Source: Talinum fruticosum (Eukaryota; Streptophyta; Magnoliopsida; Caryophyllales; Talinaceae). From it: DNA of 64,000 nt. How positions within the stretch are numbered: the stretch's first letter is position 1; each line of letters starts with the position of its first letter. The stretch is taken from contig JAITYX010000032.1 in NCBI GenBank assembly GCA_021018815.1, positions 2,480,001 through 2,544,000 of the forward strand, in the 5' to 3' direction. The notes below the pieces were generated by a model. The model was not told the DNA's origin. It searched no databases and was given only the letters and a program-made list of their open reading frames with translations. Of the stretch, positions 1 to 11,100 are shown in pieces. The position numbers and the translations under genes were made by a program.

Positions 1-57
1 ATACTGCAGAGCATCTTAGAAATGAATTTTACTTGAATCCACTTTGTTGTGTGGCAG

Positions 58-596
58 GACTTTACCGGTACAGGTTGGGTGATGTGGTGGAGGTATCCGG
101 TTTCCACAAGGGCACTCCAAAACTAACCTTTGTGTGCAGGAGGAAGCTCATCCTAACAGTCAACATTGATAAGAACACAGAGAAGGACCTGCAACTAGTG
201 GTAGAGACCGGGTCCCAACTACTTAGCCAGGAGGCTCGAGCTGAGCTAGTGGACTTCACGAGCCATGCCAACGTAGCAAAGCAACCAGGCCACTACGTAA
301 TATACTGGGAGATCGAGGGGGAAGTGGAGGAGTGGGTCCTGAACGAGTGTTGCAAGAAGATGGATGAGTCGTTTGTGGACCATGGCTATGTGGTGTCTAG
401 GAGGACCCAGTCGATAGGACCCTTGGAGCTTTGCATTGTTGAGAGAGGGACGTTTAAGAAAATACTGGACTATTACATTGGAAATGGGGCAGCACTGAGC
501 CAGTTTAAGACACCTAGGTGTACTAGCAACCAGACACTGCTCAAGATTTTGAATGTTTGCACTGTAAAGAGGTTCCTTAGTACAGCTTATGGCTAA
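58..596 (+). CDS. GH3.10: GH3-family acyl-acid amido synthetase, GH3.10 (DFL2)-like, last exon
   Basis: GH3 enzymes adenylate an acyl acid (auxin or jasmonate type) and join it to an amino acid in the cytosol. Only the C-terminal ~178 residues lie in the window; the catalytic N-terminal part is off the left edge. The exon starts after a pyrimidine-rich acceptor ending GTGGCAG at 57 and ends in TAA at 594-596. It opens with the family hallmark GLYRYRLGDVVEV, followed by LILTVNIDKNTEKDLQ, PGHYVIYWEI, GYVVSRR, SIGPLEL, RGTF and QFKTPRC, all typical of the GH3 C-terminal lobe. From memory of the family, the wording (GFHKGTPKL, NIDKNTEKDLQ) is closer to GH3.10/DFL2 than to JAR1 or the group II auxin enzymes; that assignment is recognition, not a computed alignment. 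The frame is intact. Confidence 0.9.
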
Positions 597-1599
597 TTCC
601 TAAATTAGTTGAATGAAAATAGCCTCTGGAAGTTCAATAATTAGAATTGTCTGTCTCTTTCTGTCAACATGGTTTATTCTGTAATATTGTTTGTGCCTTT
701 GTACTTGTTTCTTCCGTAAATAATCTCGCTAACAAGGGAAAATTTACTCTTTTGCCAATCTTATTGTATGTTAATATTAATACAATATTTACGATTAAAA
801 GGCCAAATTTTCATTAGAAATGAAGAAAGTCAATAAAAAATAGAGAAAATTCAACGATTAATAAACATAAAATTGATGAATTAGTTATTTATATGTCATT
901 GGGATTGTGAAGTAAGAAATATTGTGAAACGAAAAAATTTAGTTAAAATAACATGTATTGTAAAACAGATGGAGTACTAAAGTTTCATTTATTATTGTAT
1001 AATTTTTTTCCGTAACGAGCTTAGGAAGAAGTCAACTTCGTATTAATACATCATCTGCCCCATGTACAATTAGGAGTTGTCATCTAGCTCGAGTGAATGA
1101 AGAATATACGCAATTAGGTTCTATATACAACCAACAAACTGTTGGTTGATATAGTAGTGGTCTCACTCCGGTAAGAAAGAGAATATGGGTTTGAATCTAG
1201 AGAAACATATTTATTAAAAGGATTTTTACTTTAAACACTTATGAATCGAAAGATAGTATACCCTTATAAACCTAAAAATATATATATATATATACTTAGC
1301 TTGTCACTTGCATGATTTATCACTAGGGTTTAATTTAAATTTTCGATCGTTGTAGAATTTTTCGGTGAGGGAATTTATAGTGTGACAATAGGCCTTAAAT
1401 AGGTACTTACTTCCAATTTACTCCCTATTCTACATTCCTACCTAAATCACCTACCTTTACAAGGCTCATGCGTAGGGAGGGGCCTGCTGACCATTTTAAA
1501 ACAAACTACGTGGGTGTTTGGCTTAGATTTTAAAACTATTTTTGAATTCTAAAAACTGAAACTAGGCAAAACACTAACTTTTAAAAAATTGATCCAATT
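597..1599. other. GH3 3' flank and AT-rich spacer
   Basis: No gene is visible. The first ~150 bp should hold the GH3 3' UTR. A motif near 958-976 (TGTAAAACAGATGGAGTAC) resembles the inward end of plant Stowaway-type miniature transposons, but I cannot find its partner. A (TA) run lies near 1280. Confidence 0.4.
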
Positions 1600-2000
1600 T
1601 AAATTGGTGTTAGATGATGACTCAAAATCAAGTTCAAGGAATCCAACAATCTAAGCATTGTTAAGGATTGGAGAAAGCCAATTGGAGAGAATTCAATTGA
1701 AAAGTGTTATTTGCGGGAAGAGTGTAATGAGATTGAGGTATCTCGGGGTTGAGAATATCTCGAGGTTTGAGATTATTCTTATGCTCTCTCACAATAGTAG
1801 ATCTGTTTGCGCTTGTGCCACCCATGATTCTTCTTGAGTTAGATTTTTCACGTTAAATCCTTATCTCATTTCTGTCTATCAATTTTCATCTCACTCTTGA
1901 TATTGTTTTGTCATCCTACATTTGCTTAGCAATATTTGTTCTAATTTCACATCACAAGTGAGGCATAATTTCCTAACAATTGGTTTGTGAGCAAAATGGG
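1600..2000 (+). mobile_element. Probable Ty1/copia LTR 3' portion with PBS-like sequence
   Basis: The stretch has the look of the 3' part of a plant copia LTR: a run ending TTTCACGTTAAATCC, then CCTAACA, then ATTGGTTTGTGAGC. That last piece resembles a degraded copia primer-binding site (TTGGTATCAGAGC). No matching second LTR or target duplication was found, so the limits are approximate. It lies in the same orientation as the copia reverse-transcriptase relic at 3.9-5.4 kb and could be part of the same decayed element. Confidence 0.35.
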
Positions 2001-2523
2001 TGTATGAGCATTCACCACCCATACTGATGAGTTATTATGACAAGACTAAAATGCAAAGGAAGAATTAACCTTGTATGAGGACATCCCACTGATTAAGACG
2101 TGTATATGTTGTATGTGCGTGGAAAGTGGACCTTTCATGGTCAAATTATTATGATGAAAAGGCCAGCCAATATATACCTTAAAAATGGTAAAACTAGGGA
2201 CGTAACCATGAGAGCTAACTCTAACCTAAGTTTTAATCAAATGGAAAGCAATACTAAGTTTTGGTTAAATCTAGCTTTGAATATGATAAATTACTTATGT
2301 TTGTCATTCCGTTAGTAAATAATATAATCTCACATTACTATGTAATCCGAAATCAAATCAACTAATAACTTAAAATGAAGCAGTTCGATTTTTATATAGA
2401 TTAAAGGGCCTAATCATAAATTGAATTGACATATCTATAATCGCCTACGGGTGTCAAGGAAAGGGGAGAACAGAGGTGAAATAATGTTACCTCTCTTTGA
2501 AGGGACAGGGGCATATGAATGTA
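2001..2523. other. AT-rich spacer, no recognisable gene
   Basis: No conserved coding motif was seen. It separates the LTR-like piece from the GH3 tail relic. Confidence 0.4.
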
Positions 2524-2650
2524 CATTTTGAATGTTTGCACCATCAAAACGGTTCCTTAGTATATCTTATGGCTGAATTAGTTGAATGAAAACGGCCCGT
2601 GGAAAATAACTGGAACTGCCTCTTTCAATGCTGAACGTGGTTGCTGTTGT
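2524..2650 (+). pseudogene. Relic of a second GH3 3' end (last codons plus 3' UTR)
   Basis: This stretch repeats, with divergence, the sequence at the end of the GH3 gene at 547-675. Shared blocks are TTTTGAATGTTTGCA, CGGTTCCTTAGTA versus AGGTTCCTTAGTA, CTTATGGCT, and AGTTGAATGAAAA just after the stop. In the GH3 reading it gives LNVC, then a one-base insertion in an A run (AAAA where the intact copy suggests AAA), then RFLS.SYG and a stop. Nothing of the rest of the GH3 gene was found between the two copies. The similarity includes 3' UTR sequence, so this is a duplicated genomic tail and not a chance motif. Confidence 0.75.
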
Positions 2651-3907
2651 TCCATCAAAGTCTACTCACATTTTCTTTGATAAATAATCCATGCCTTTTC
2701 TTGTGCATCTTTTTCATGCTATGTGGCACTAGAGTAATCTATTTTGTTAATGTCGTTTTTCTACTAGGTGTATCGTTGCAATAGAGGTGATTGATTTCGG
2801 ATACCCACCTCAAAAGTTGAGAATTGAAACCGAAATTGAAATTAAAATTGGTCAAACAAGCTCTCAACTTTTGAAAAGTTGGAACTGGAATCTCAAGAGG
2901 GTATCCGCAGCATCTAATTTGAAGATATTAGCACCTAACAAATTCTTTTTTTTAGGGGAGACGGGAGTGTTTGATCTTCACTTACCTTTTATATTTATAC
3001 AAAATAGGAAGTTTTTTTCAATAAGTAGGTAATTCTTGTCATAAAATTTGCAAAATATCGTAATTCATCTTCCAAGTAGTAACAAAGATAGAATAATTTA
3101 GTTATCAAGTGTTAAAACTATTTAGATTGGAAGTACATGTGAGTTAACCTAACACCGTTAAAAATAACAGAATATACATTAATTATACTTGTTATAAGTT
3201 CTTATTAATAATTTAATGCTACTTTCCTTAAAATATATTGTATTCCCTTCCCCATCAAAACCCCCAAATAAATCAGAACCCTCAGTAATATAAACACTAG
3301 TGAAATTACTCAAAAAATAATTGATATTGGGTAAACACGATAAAGATCATGTTGGATTGTTCTCCTTTAAGTTATCGGGCCTGACCTTTTGTGGGAGACA
3401 GCCACCTCAAATTGGGTTGGTTATGCACAAGATGACAGGAAAATGGGCTGGTCGAAGTAAGAGTCCCAAACGGGGCCCAAAACAAAAGTGGGCAATTCTA
3501 CCTTTTTTTTGTGAAAAATTTATTTATGGGTCAACTCAGACTTGGAATAATAATTTTTGGAACAAATAAATTTAGAAAATTACTTTAGAAACCATCATGA
3601 ATTGGGTACAATAATTTTTTGACCTTTTTCGATATCAAAGTAAACTTTTCAGCCAATTTTCCGACTTAAATTTTGCCCCTCGTTAAAAACAATATCTTTC
3701 TTGTTTGAATTTGATTTTAAGGTACTTCGGTAAAGGTGGGTAGTGTAAGAGGAAGGGTAGGGCTCATGAGGGGGCATTTGAAAGAAAAAAATCTTCAAAT
3801 TTTGGAAGATGTTATTTTTAATGAGGGACTCAAATGGTGTGAGTGTATCAGCATTTACATCCATGACGAATCCAACAATGTTCATAGATTGTTGGTCACC
3901 TCCTCAA
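2651..3907. other. AT-rich spacer of probable transposon debris
   Basis: No intact gene. Short open frames here show no family motif I recognise. The right end runs directly into the copia reverse-transcriptase relic. Confidence 0.4.
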
Positions 3908-4250
3908 ATGGTGTGAGGCAATGAATAGTGAGCTTTAAACCCTTGAAGATAATGGCACTTGAAAGATAACTGACCTCCTTCATGGAAGAAGAGCAATAGG
4001 GTGCAAGTGGTTAAATGAGACAAAGTATAACTCTGATGGGATCTAATCAATAAATACAAGGCTAGGTTGGTCATACTGGGATATCAGCATCAACATGAAA
4101 TAGACTTTCTGGAAACGAACCATAGTCAGGGCTTCATTAGCCGTGGCTGCTCTAAAGAGGAGGGGCATAAGTCAAATGGATACAATGTTTCTTTTTGCAT
4201 GGAGACCTCTATGAAGAAGCAGGTTATATGCAACTTCCTTCAGGCTACTC
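3908..4250 (+). mobile_element. Ty1/copia reverse-transcriptase relic, N-terminal part
   Basis: Reading across frames gives a classic copia RT series: WCEAMNSEL, TLEDNGT, ITDLLHGRRAIGCKW, KYNSDG, NKYKARLVILGYQHQ, DFLET, then FLHGDLYEEAGYMQLPSG. In known copia elements these are WxxAMxxEL, PxGCKWVxKxKxxxDG, ERYKARLVAKGYxQ, DYxETFSPV and FLHGDLxEEVYMxxP. Stop codons and frame shifts interrupt it, so it is dead. The SPVxK block and the polymerase YVDD region are missing. The continuation of the domain reappears at 5075 after ~0.8 kb of unrelated sequence. Confidence 0.8.
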
Positions 4251-5074
4251 TGGATGGACCTCGTAATGGAGTTACTCTGGATGGACCTGTTAAGGTAAAG
4301 TGTGGGATTGTTGGCCTCACGCGATCCCCTCGGCAATGATTTGTCAAATTGTCTTCAACCTTTGTTTCCTTTGGTTATGAGCAATAAAAAAGATTACTCC
4401 TTGTTCACCAAGCAAAATGAGCATAGCTTCACTGCTATACTGATAACTTCTGGTGTTAGGCAATTAGCGCCTTGAATGCGGACTCGTTTTGGAAAAGATA
4501 ATTGGAAATTAAACAAACCAAATGAAAATACTTAGACAATGGACACAAAGATTTTTAACTTAGAAATCCAAATCGGGAGAAAACCACGATCAGCACAAAC
4601 AAACCAATACCACTGCTATAAGAGATTACAAGAAACGATCTCACCTGAGACCTTCCTAAAAATCCGAGATTACCCAACCTCACTACTTTCTCTTTACAAT
4701 AGCACATACAATTGGTACCCTAATTGACAGTCACCAAAATCCCAATACAAGTATGATAAGATATTTGGATGCTTCGATGATTAGAAAGATGAACAAACAA
4801 CCCTTAAATAAAAAACAAGCTAACCCTTTTGTCTTGCACTGCAATTACAAGCATTCATACCGAACAATCATGAGAAAACGCCCGAAAAAATGCACAAAAC
4901 CAGAAGCAGGCGAAGAGGCACGGCCGTGACACGGGCTGCTCATGTCAACTGACACGGACTCGCTGCTTCACTTCTCCTTCGGCCGAAACGGCCGTGCTCC
5001 TTGCTCCCGGCCCGTGCTAGCTGTTTTAACCTTCGAGTGTGATTTTGGGCCATCTCTAACATCTGGTTTTTTGA
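4251..5074. mobile_element. Sequence interrupting the copia relic, probably another insertion
   Basis: This lies where the middle of the copia RT should be. Phrases such as CACAAAGATTTTTAACTTAG and GAAAACCACGATCAG recall copia LTR sequence seen in many plants. The 4900-5030 part is GC-richer than its flanks and repeats CGGCC/CCCGTGC words. No clean termini or target duplication were found, so it is only inferred to be inserted material. Confidence 0.35.
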
Positions 5075-5400
5075 TGATTACAGGTAATGATGCACAGGAA
5101 ATATTAAAACTCAGACATCAGCTTGGTTTACAGTTTCATATGAAGGACTTGGGTAACATCAAATATTTTCCAGCTGAAGGTTTGTTTGTTTCTCAAAAGA
5201 AATAAACCCTGGATATAATTCAAGAAGCTGAATTGCAGAGTGAAAGGGAACTAAAATGTACCTGCGAATCCTCATTTGAAGCTTACTCCAGACCAAGCAG
5301 CTCTTTTGGCTTATGTTGATCTATCTTACAATCACTATACCTGATATAAGATATGCAATTCAAGTTCTAAGCGAGCATATGCAGTAGCCTACTAACGGAA
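5075..5400 (+). mobile_element. Ty1/copia RT relic, C-terminal part
   Basis: The run ITGNDAQEI then LRHQLGLQFHMKDLGNIKYF matches the copia block 'GND..EI..LK..L...F.MKDLG.LKYFLG', which follows YVDDI in intact elements. Downstream, FVSQKK, LDIIQEAE and a broken DIxYAVQxLS-like piece (GATATGCAATTCAAGTTC near 5350) follow in shifted frames. Order and strand agree with the 3908-4250 piece. It ends in AT-rich sequence with no visible LTR. Confidence 0.75.
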
Positions 5401-6850
5401 TGATGTTAATGTAAAGTAACTAATACCAACACTTTTAACAAAATAATCTCGCTCAAGTTACAGATGCTTTGATTATCAGCCATAATTAAAGTGTCAAATT
5501 GCTTAATCTTGATCGTAAGCTATTTCATTATTAAATTTCTTCATGACTTGCTTAAAATATATTTGTATTTTTTAAAAATATATCCATAGAGAATAATGGT
5601 GGGTGTTGGTTTGAGAAGAAATAAGAAATGGGGGGCAGAGATTAATGGTAGGTGTGGATGTGATTATTATTATTATTATTATTATTATTATTGCTAATGT
5701 TAGTTTTTGATAGATTTTTATTCTAAGAATATAGATTAACAAAATTATTATAAAAATAGTTAATTATCAAAAGTAAAATAAAATATGTGTTCTAATTATT
5801 TTCAATTTAGATAAAATAAAAATAAAAATAAGAATAATAAGAACAATAATAATAACAATATCACCTTATAATGACATAAATACAGTCATTACAAAACATT
5901 TCTCAATTATGCATGACAAGGCAAGATTTTACTTCAAGATAAGGCAATTTACCAGAATGGAATTGAGTATCAAGTTATGACTTACATTAATGCTCACATC
6001 ACATAGAAAATTCAAATTTGTAAACCATTAAAGGACTATTTATTTAAGTATTTAAGGGTCACCTTTTTATTGCTAAACAATCAAATCTTCTTACTTATAG
6101 CTCAATCTTGTTATTTGTTATTGTTTACAGACTAAAAATAACCGTTAAAATAAAATGTTATATATATGTTGTAAGTTACATTAAAATTGGTGTGTGTTTA
6201 ATTTGAAAATTTTTAAAGTAAGAATTGGACAAATAAAATGATATGACTAATTAAAGCTTGCACATTCGTGCCAGATTTTATGTACGTTTAAGTGACTTAT
6301 AATATACGGATCTTAAACTCCATAAAAATGCTAAAATTTTACACATTACAAGCTTTTAGTATTTGTATCCAATTTTAAAACTTGAGTACTGCACGATCTT
6401 TAATAGCGTTGTCCCACAAACAAGCTAGAAGATCAATACTGGATAGGTTAAAAATTATTAGGTGATTCCTTATTCATGGACCTGATATTTTTCCTTTTTC
6501 AACCATCAAACCCTGCTTTCTAATTTCCCCGTCCTTTTCCTCCTATTGAACCATACGTGTCCCGAGTCTCATAAACTCGGATCACCGTATATTTGCAGGG
6601 AATAGGTAGGGGAATCTCAGGGAAAAAAAAGGAAAGAAATATAAAAAATCAATGATTGGTTACTCTTGAAAAGCCTCATACAAAGATGATGATTAATGAG
6701 TATGAGTATGAGTAGGAAATGGAGTAGACGCGCTCCAAGAGCGGGTGGGAAAGTGGAGAAAGAGCAGAGCAGAAGATGATGTGTACGTTATGTATTATGA
6801 ATGTGATGACTTCCTTGCTTTGCGTAGGCTGTTAATTTAATCCAAATTTA
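5401..6850. other. Intergenic region upstream of the SRF gene
   Basis: No gene is seen. It contains an (ATT)10 microsatellite at 5663-5692. The last ~400 bp should include the SRF promoter, but I cannot place a TATA box confidently. Confidence 0.4.
5663..5692. repeat. (ATT)10 microsatellite
   Basis: Ten uninterrupted ATT units lie in the spacer between the copia relic and the SRF gene. Confidence 0.95.
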
Positions 6851-6899
6851 AAACATAAAGAAATCCCCACCACCAGCCATCCATTCATCCATCCATAAA

Positions 6900-8175
6900 C
6901 TCAGAAACAAAAGAGAATTTGTTTCGGCAAATAGAAAACAGCAGCACACAGACAGAGGAAGGAGAGAGAGAGAGAGACAGAGGAATAGGACACAGAGAGA
7001 GAGACAGAGAGAGAGAGATGGGCAAGCAAGGAAGGGTATAGGGATTAGATCATTGGAGTTAGAGAAGAGAGAGATTGTGACTGAATTGGCATTTGCTGCT
7101 GCTGCTGCTCGCTGTTTCAGACTGTCAGAAACAATTGCTCTCTCTCTCTTACTTTCTACCCCCCTTTTTCCTCTTTCCAGCTCTTTCTAAGGTCAGTCAT
7201 TTCTCTCTCTCTCTCTCTCATCCATGCTTACCTTAGCCCCTCGCTCCTCTTCTTCTCTATCCAGATTGGTGCTCTGCTTGCTTTTGCTGGGAATCTTTTT
7301 TTTTTCTTCTCTCTGGTACTTTATCTCTCTTCATTGACTCGAACTCTGCTGGGTTTTTCTGATTTACCCTTTGAGCCTTCGAATCTGCCCTGATTGCTCA
7401 ACATCTGCATTTATCTCTCATCAGTTTGGTATGTACACGTGATTTATGTGTTCTTGATTGTCGGAAAATGTAATTTATTTTATTGTTTTTTTTGTTGTTC
7501 AGAAATCTACTGTGTTCTCGCAAAATACTAGTCCACTTCAAGTCAATGGCGCATTCAATGTTTAATTTTTAATTTTTGCTAATTTTTCGATTTTGGGGCG
7601 CTTTGCTGATTGATCTGGGTTTTCCTCTCTTTTTAAGGTTTGGGCATCTCTCTTTCTTGCTTAATTCCTTCAGCATTCTTGAGAAGGATAATGGGTTGGA
7701 GCAGCTTTTGACATGTAGATCAACCAAGTGGTGATTTCTGGGATTTTTTTTTCTGTTCCCCCTTTTTGGGTTCGGGACGTGTGTTCCGAGGAGGTGAAGG
7801 GAGATATAGACTTAATGGCTAAGCTAAGCTAGCTCACATTGGGCTTATTCACCAAGATTGAATCTGCTTGGTTTGCAATTTTCTGTTTTAGAGTGCTGGT
7901 TATGTGTGAAAATTGGGTTTGTTATTATGTTCTAATTTTGCTTGAAAAGAAATGGTGACTGCAGAAGACAAGTTGGTTTTACTTTAGTGTCAAATTGTTG
8001 TTGAGCTAGTGCTTTACTGCAGAAGACAAGTTGGTTTTACTTTAGTGTCAAATTGTTGTTGAGCTAGTGCTTTAACTTTATGCCTCGATTGGTTGATTGG
8101 TTACAGTTGCTGTTGGCTCAGATTTGAGATTTAAGAGAACAAAATTGGGTTACAAAGAGGTTGAGCCTTGGATGA
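6900..8175 (+). promoter_or_regulatory. Probable 5' leader of the SRF gene, with leader intron and uORF
   Basis: Upstream of the SRF start lies a purine-rich then CT-rich stretch (GA repeats 6962-7017, CT repeats 7138-7220) typical of plant leaders. An upstream ATG at 7018 opens a 7-codon frame (MGKQGRV) ending at 7041. A likely donor after CTTTCTAAG near 7192 suggests a leader intron that reaches to shortly before 8176. The transcription start is not determined; the extent is inferred. Confidence 0.4.
7958..8073. repeat. Perfect 58-bp tandem duplication
   Basis: Two back-to-back identical 58-bp copies, 7958-8015 and 8016-8073, each starting ACTGCAGAAGACAAG and ending GAGCTAGTGCTTT. They lie in the non-coding leader or leader intron just upstream of the SRF start codon. 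Identity suggests a very recent duplication or an assembly artefact. Confidence 0.95.
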
Positions 8176-11100
8176 ATGGGTTGGAAGATCTGGGCAGAGG
8201 GTTTCGTTCTCCTTTTCTTCATATTTCTTCAACATTTTGTGAATGGATTGACTAATCCAGATGATGGTAAGTCCCAATTTGGCATTGTGATTGATTTTGC
8301 TGGATAAACATAACTGTTGTATTTTCAAATGAGTGTGCATTTGACTAACTAGAAGTCTGAATTTGTTGTTTCCACATAGTGGCTGCAATCAACAGCTTAT
8401 ATGCGGCTTTTGGTTCCCCCACACTCCCTGGATGGGTTCCAACTGGGGAGATCCTTGTGCTGAACTTTGGCAAGGCATTCAATGTGATGCTGCAAACAAC
8501 ATTATTTCTATGTATGAACGTTCATTTCTTTCCATGGTCACAATTTCATGTATGAATTATCATCTCCTTGCAATCTATTGTCCTAATTTTGGTTTACTTT
8601 ACAGAGTTCTTATTGGTGCTAATTTGGGAGGCAGCCTAGGGGATAATCTAGGATCATTTAAATCAATTAAATCAATGTGGGTACTTCTCGAATCCTTTTT
8701 CTCTCTCTTTATTTCAAGATATTGTAGCTTGACGAAGTTATTATCCATATTTCATCTCTGTCATTTTGTCTGTGAACAATCCCTGTGAAATTTGCTCTTT
8801 CAACATTGTTAACTGCATAATGAACATCTGTTCTTAATAGCCTCTGTACTTTTTCACTCATGAGGTAAAAAAAAAAAAAAAAGAAGAGAAGAAAAATGAT
8901 TGGAGTGTTCCCAAGTAACAATTGTGGAAAATAGTAATTTGCGTTCATCTAACCATACATGAGTCGTATTATTTCTTATATGATCTCCATCTTGTGTGAT
9001 CCATTGATCTTTCAGTGATCTTAGCAACAACCATATTGGTGGGAGTATTCCATCAAGCTTACCAACTTCCCTGCAGACCTTGTAAGTCCATGGAACTTAC
9101 CATTTAGAGAGATGTGCTTTCAGATGTACTCAATGTCCCCACATTTAACAATAGTGTATCTTTTGATCCAAAACATATGATTGTGTTTACCATGCGCAGT
9201 TTTCTTTCAGATAACAATTTGACGGGAAGCATCCCAAGCACAATATCCTCTCTCACTAATCTCTCTACATTGTAGGTTCTTTTTCTTTTTGTGGTCTTTC
9301 CTTGCAGTGATGTTATCTCTTTGCTTAAGCTTTAGAGTATTGTGCTTTACAGGAAACTGAATGACAATCATCTTACTGGAGAACTACCAGATGCCTTTCA
9401 GTCTCTTTCATCATTGTCAAGCATGTAAGTTTTGCATTTGACTATGTGAGCTTTTGATTTCTTTTACCCATGGTAACTCAAGAATTGCCGTGTTTTCGTT
9501 CACAGAGATTTGGCCAGTAATAGCTTGAGTGGAGAACTGCCTCCTTCAGTTGAGAATTTGTCTGCTTTGACAAGCCTGTGAGTTGTCTTTCACATGTTAA
9601 TGTAATTCGGCCCCCCAAAAAACCCCTATGCCCTCAACAGAAGAGTTTTTTTTCTTTTTTTTTGGGAATAAGGAAGTGAAATGTTTTTCGCAGTCATTTG
9701 CAGAACAATCAGCTGTCTGGGACCCTTGATGTTTTACAGGACCTTCCTCTGCAAGATTTGTATTCTTCTATTATCTTTGTAGATGAATGAATCCTCATTT
9801 TCGCTTAGATTGACTTTTTCGGGCTAACCATTTACATGTATTTCTTGTTTTCGAACAGGAACATAGAAAACAACCAGTTCGCCGGGCCTATACCAGATAA
9901 GCTACTAAATATTCCTAATTTCAAGTAAGGCTTTGGCATTGGTCCTTTTTGTTCTGATGTGCAACTTTGTCATCATTTTCTATTTCCTCTCCCCCCAGCC
10001 CGTTAGCTACACTTATGTCTGTTTCATTGACAAACGTTGTTCTGCAATTGCATTCTAAGTCTGATTTAGGGTGTGAGAATGCCAATTGTGCTTGAAAGTT
10101 AAAAATCGGACTGATACTTTTTTTTCCGCGTTTTCTTTGTTTTTCCCTTTCCTTTTTTTTTTCGGGGGAGGAGGTTGTTGGAGCTCTCAGTGGGACTTCT
10201 GGCTGTATGTCAAGTCTTCGTAATGTCCACTTCATTTGATTTCATTTTATGTATATTTGGGGAACATCCGGTAGACGGCATTTGCAGTTTACCCTTGCAT
10301 TAATACTGTTGTTACTAATGGATGACCCTTCCCTCCACCCCCAATATGTGTATATATGAGAAATGAAAATAACATAAATAAAAGTCGAGAAGAACATCTA
10401 GTACTTGTGTGTTTCCCTCCTTCCTAGGGGAAAAAACCTTCTTTTCTCTCAGCCTTCCCTACCCCATGGTAACTCTTAAGAAGAATTTAAGTCTTAAAAT
10501 TTATAACCCCAAGTACACGGCGTAGTTGTAGCTAGCCGGCAAGCACGGGTCATGTCCACGAGAGTTGTGTTTCAAATATCGAAACTATCTTAAACTTTCT
10601 GTCTACGCGAATCAGCAGAGTTGAGAGATATGATGACTAATATAATCCTAAAACGTAATAAAAGAATACTCGGGTTGTGATTTTACCACTTAATAAAATA
10701 ATTAATCAAGACAAGCCGAAACCTAACCAAGTCTATGTAAGCATTTAGGAGTGATCGATTGCACCATCAAAGGCCACTCAAGCCACACTTTCGAAGATCA
10801 TGAGCTAATCTAATTATTCTAAGCACCTACTTTCGTGGAGTTAGCCCAATTAGACTACAAGAGTAGCAACCTATGAACCTAGATAGGATTCGGGCTATTT
10901 TCATGCCAAAATCCCGACTATTCGCTATACCCACGCTAGTAAATTGGCTCCACCTTTCAGTGACGGACCAATCACCGAAAAATCAAGACAAAAATCCCTT
11001 ATAGGCATTTCATCGAACACGTGGTGGGCATGAGAAACAATCCTAAATAACAAGCATAAATTAGTTGGATTAAGGTGTAAACGAGATTAATTAGCCGTTA

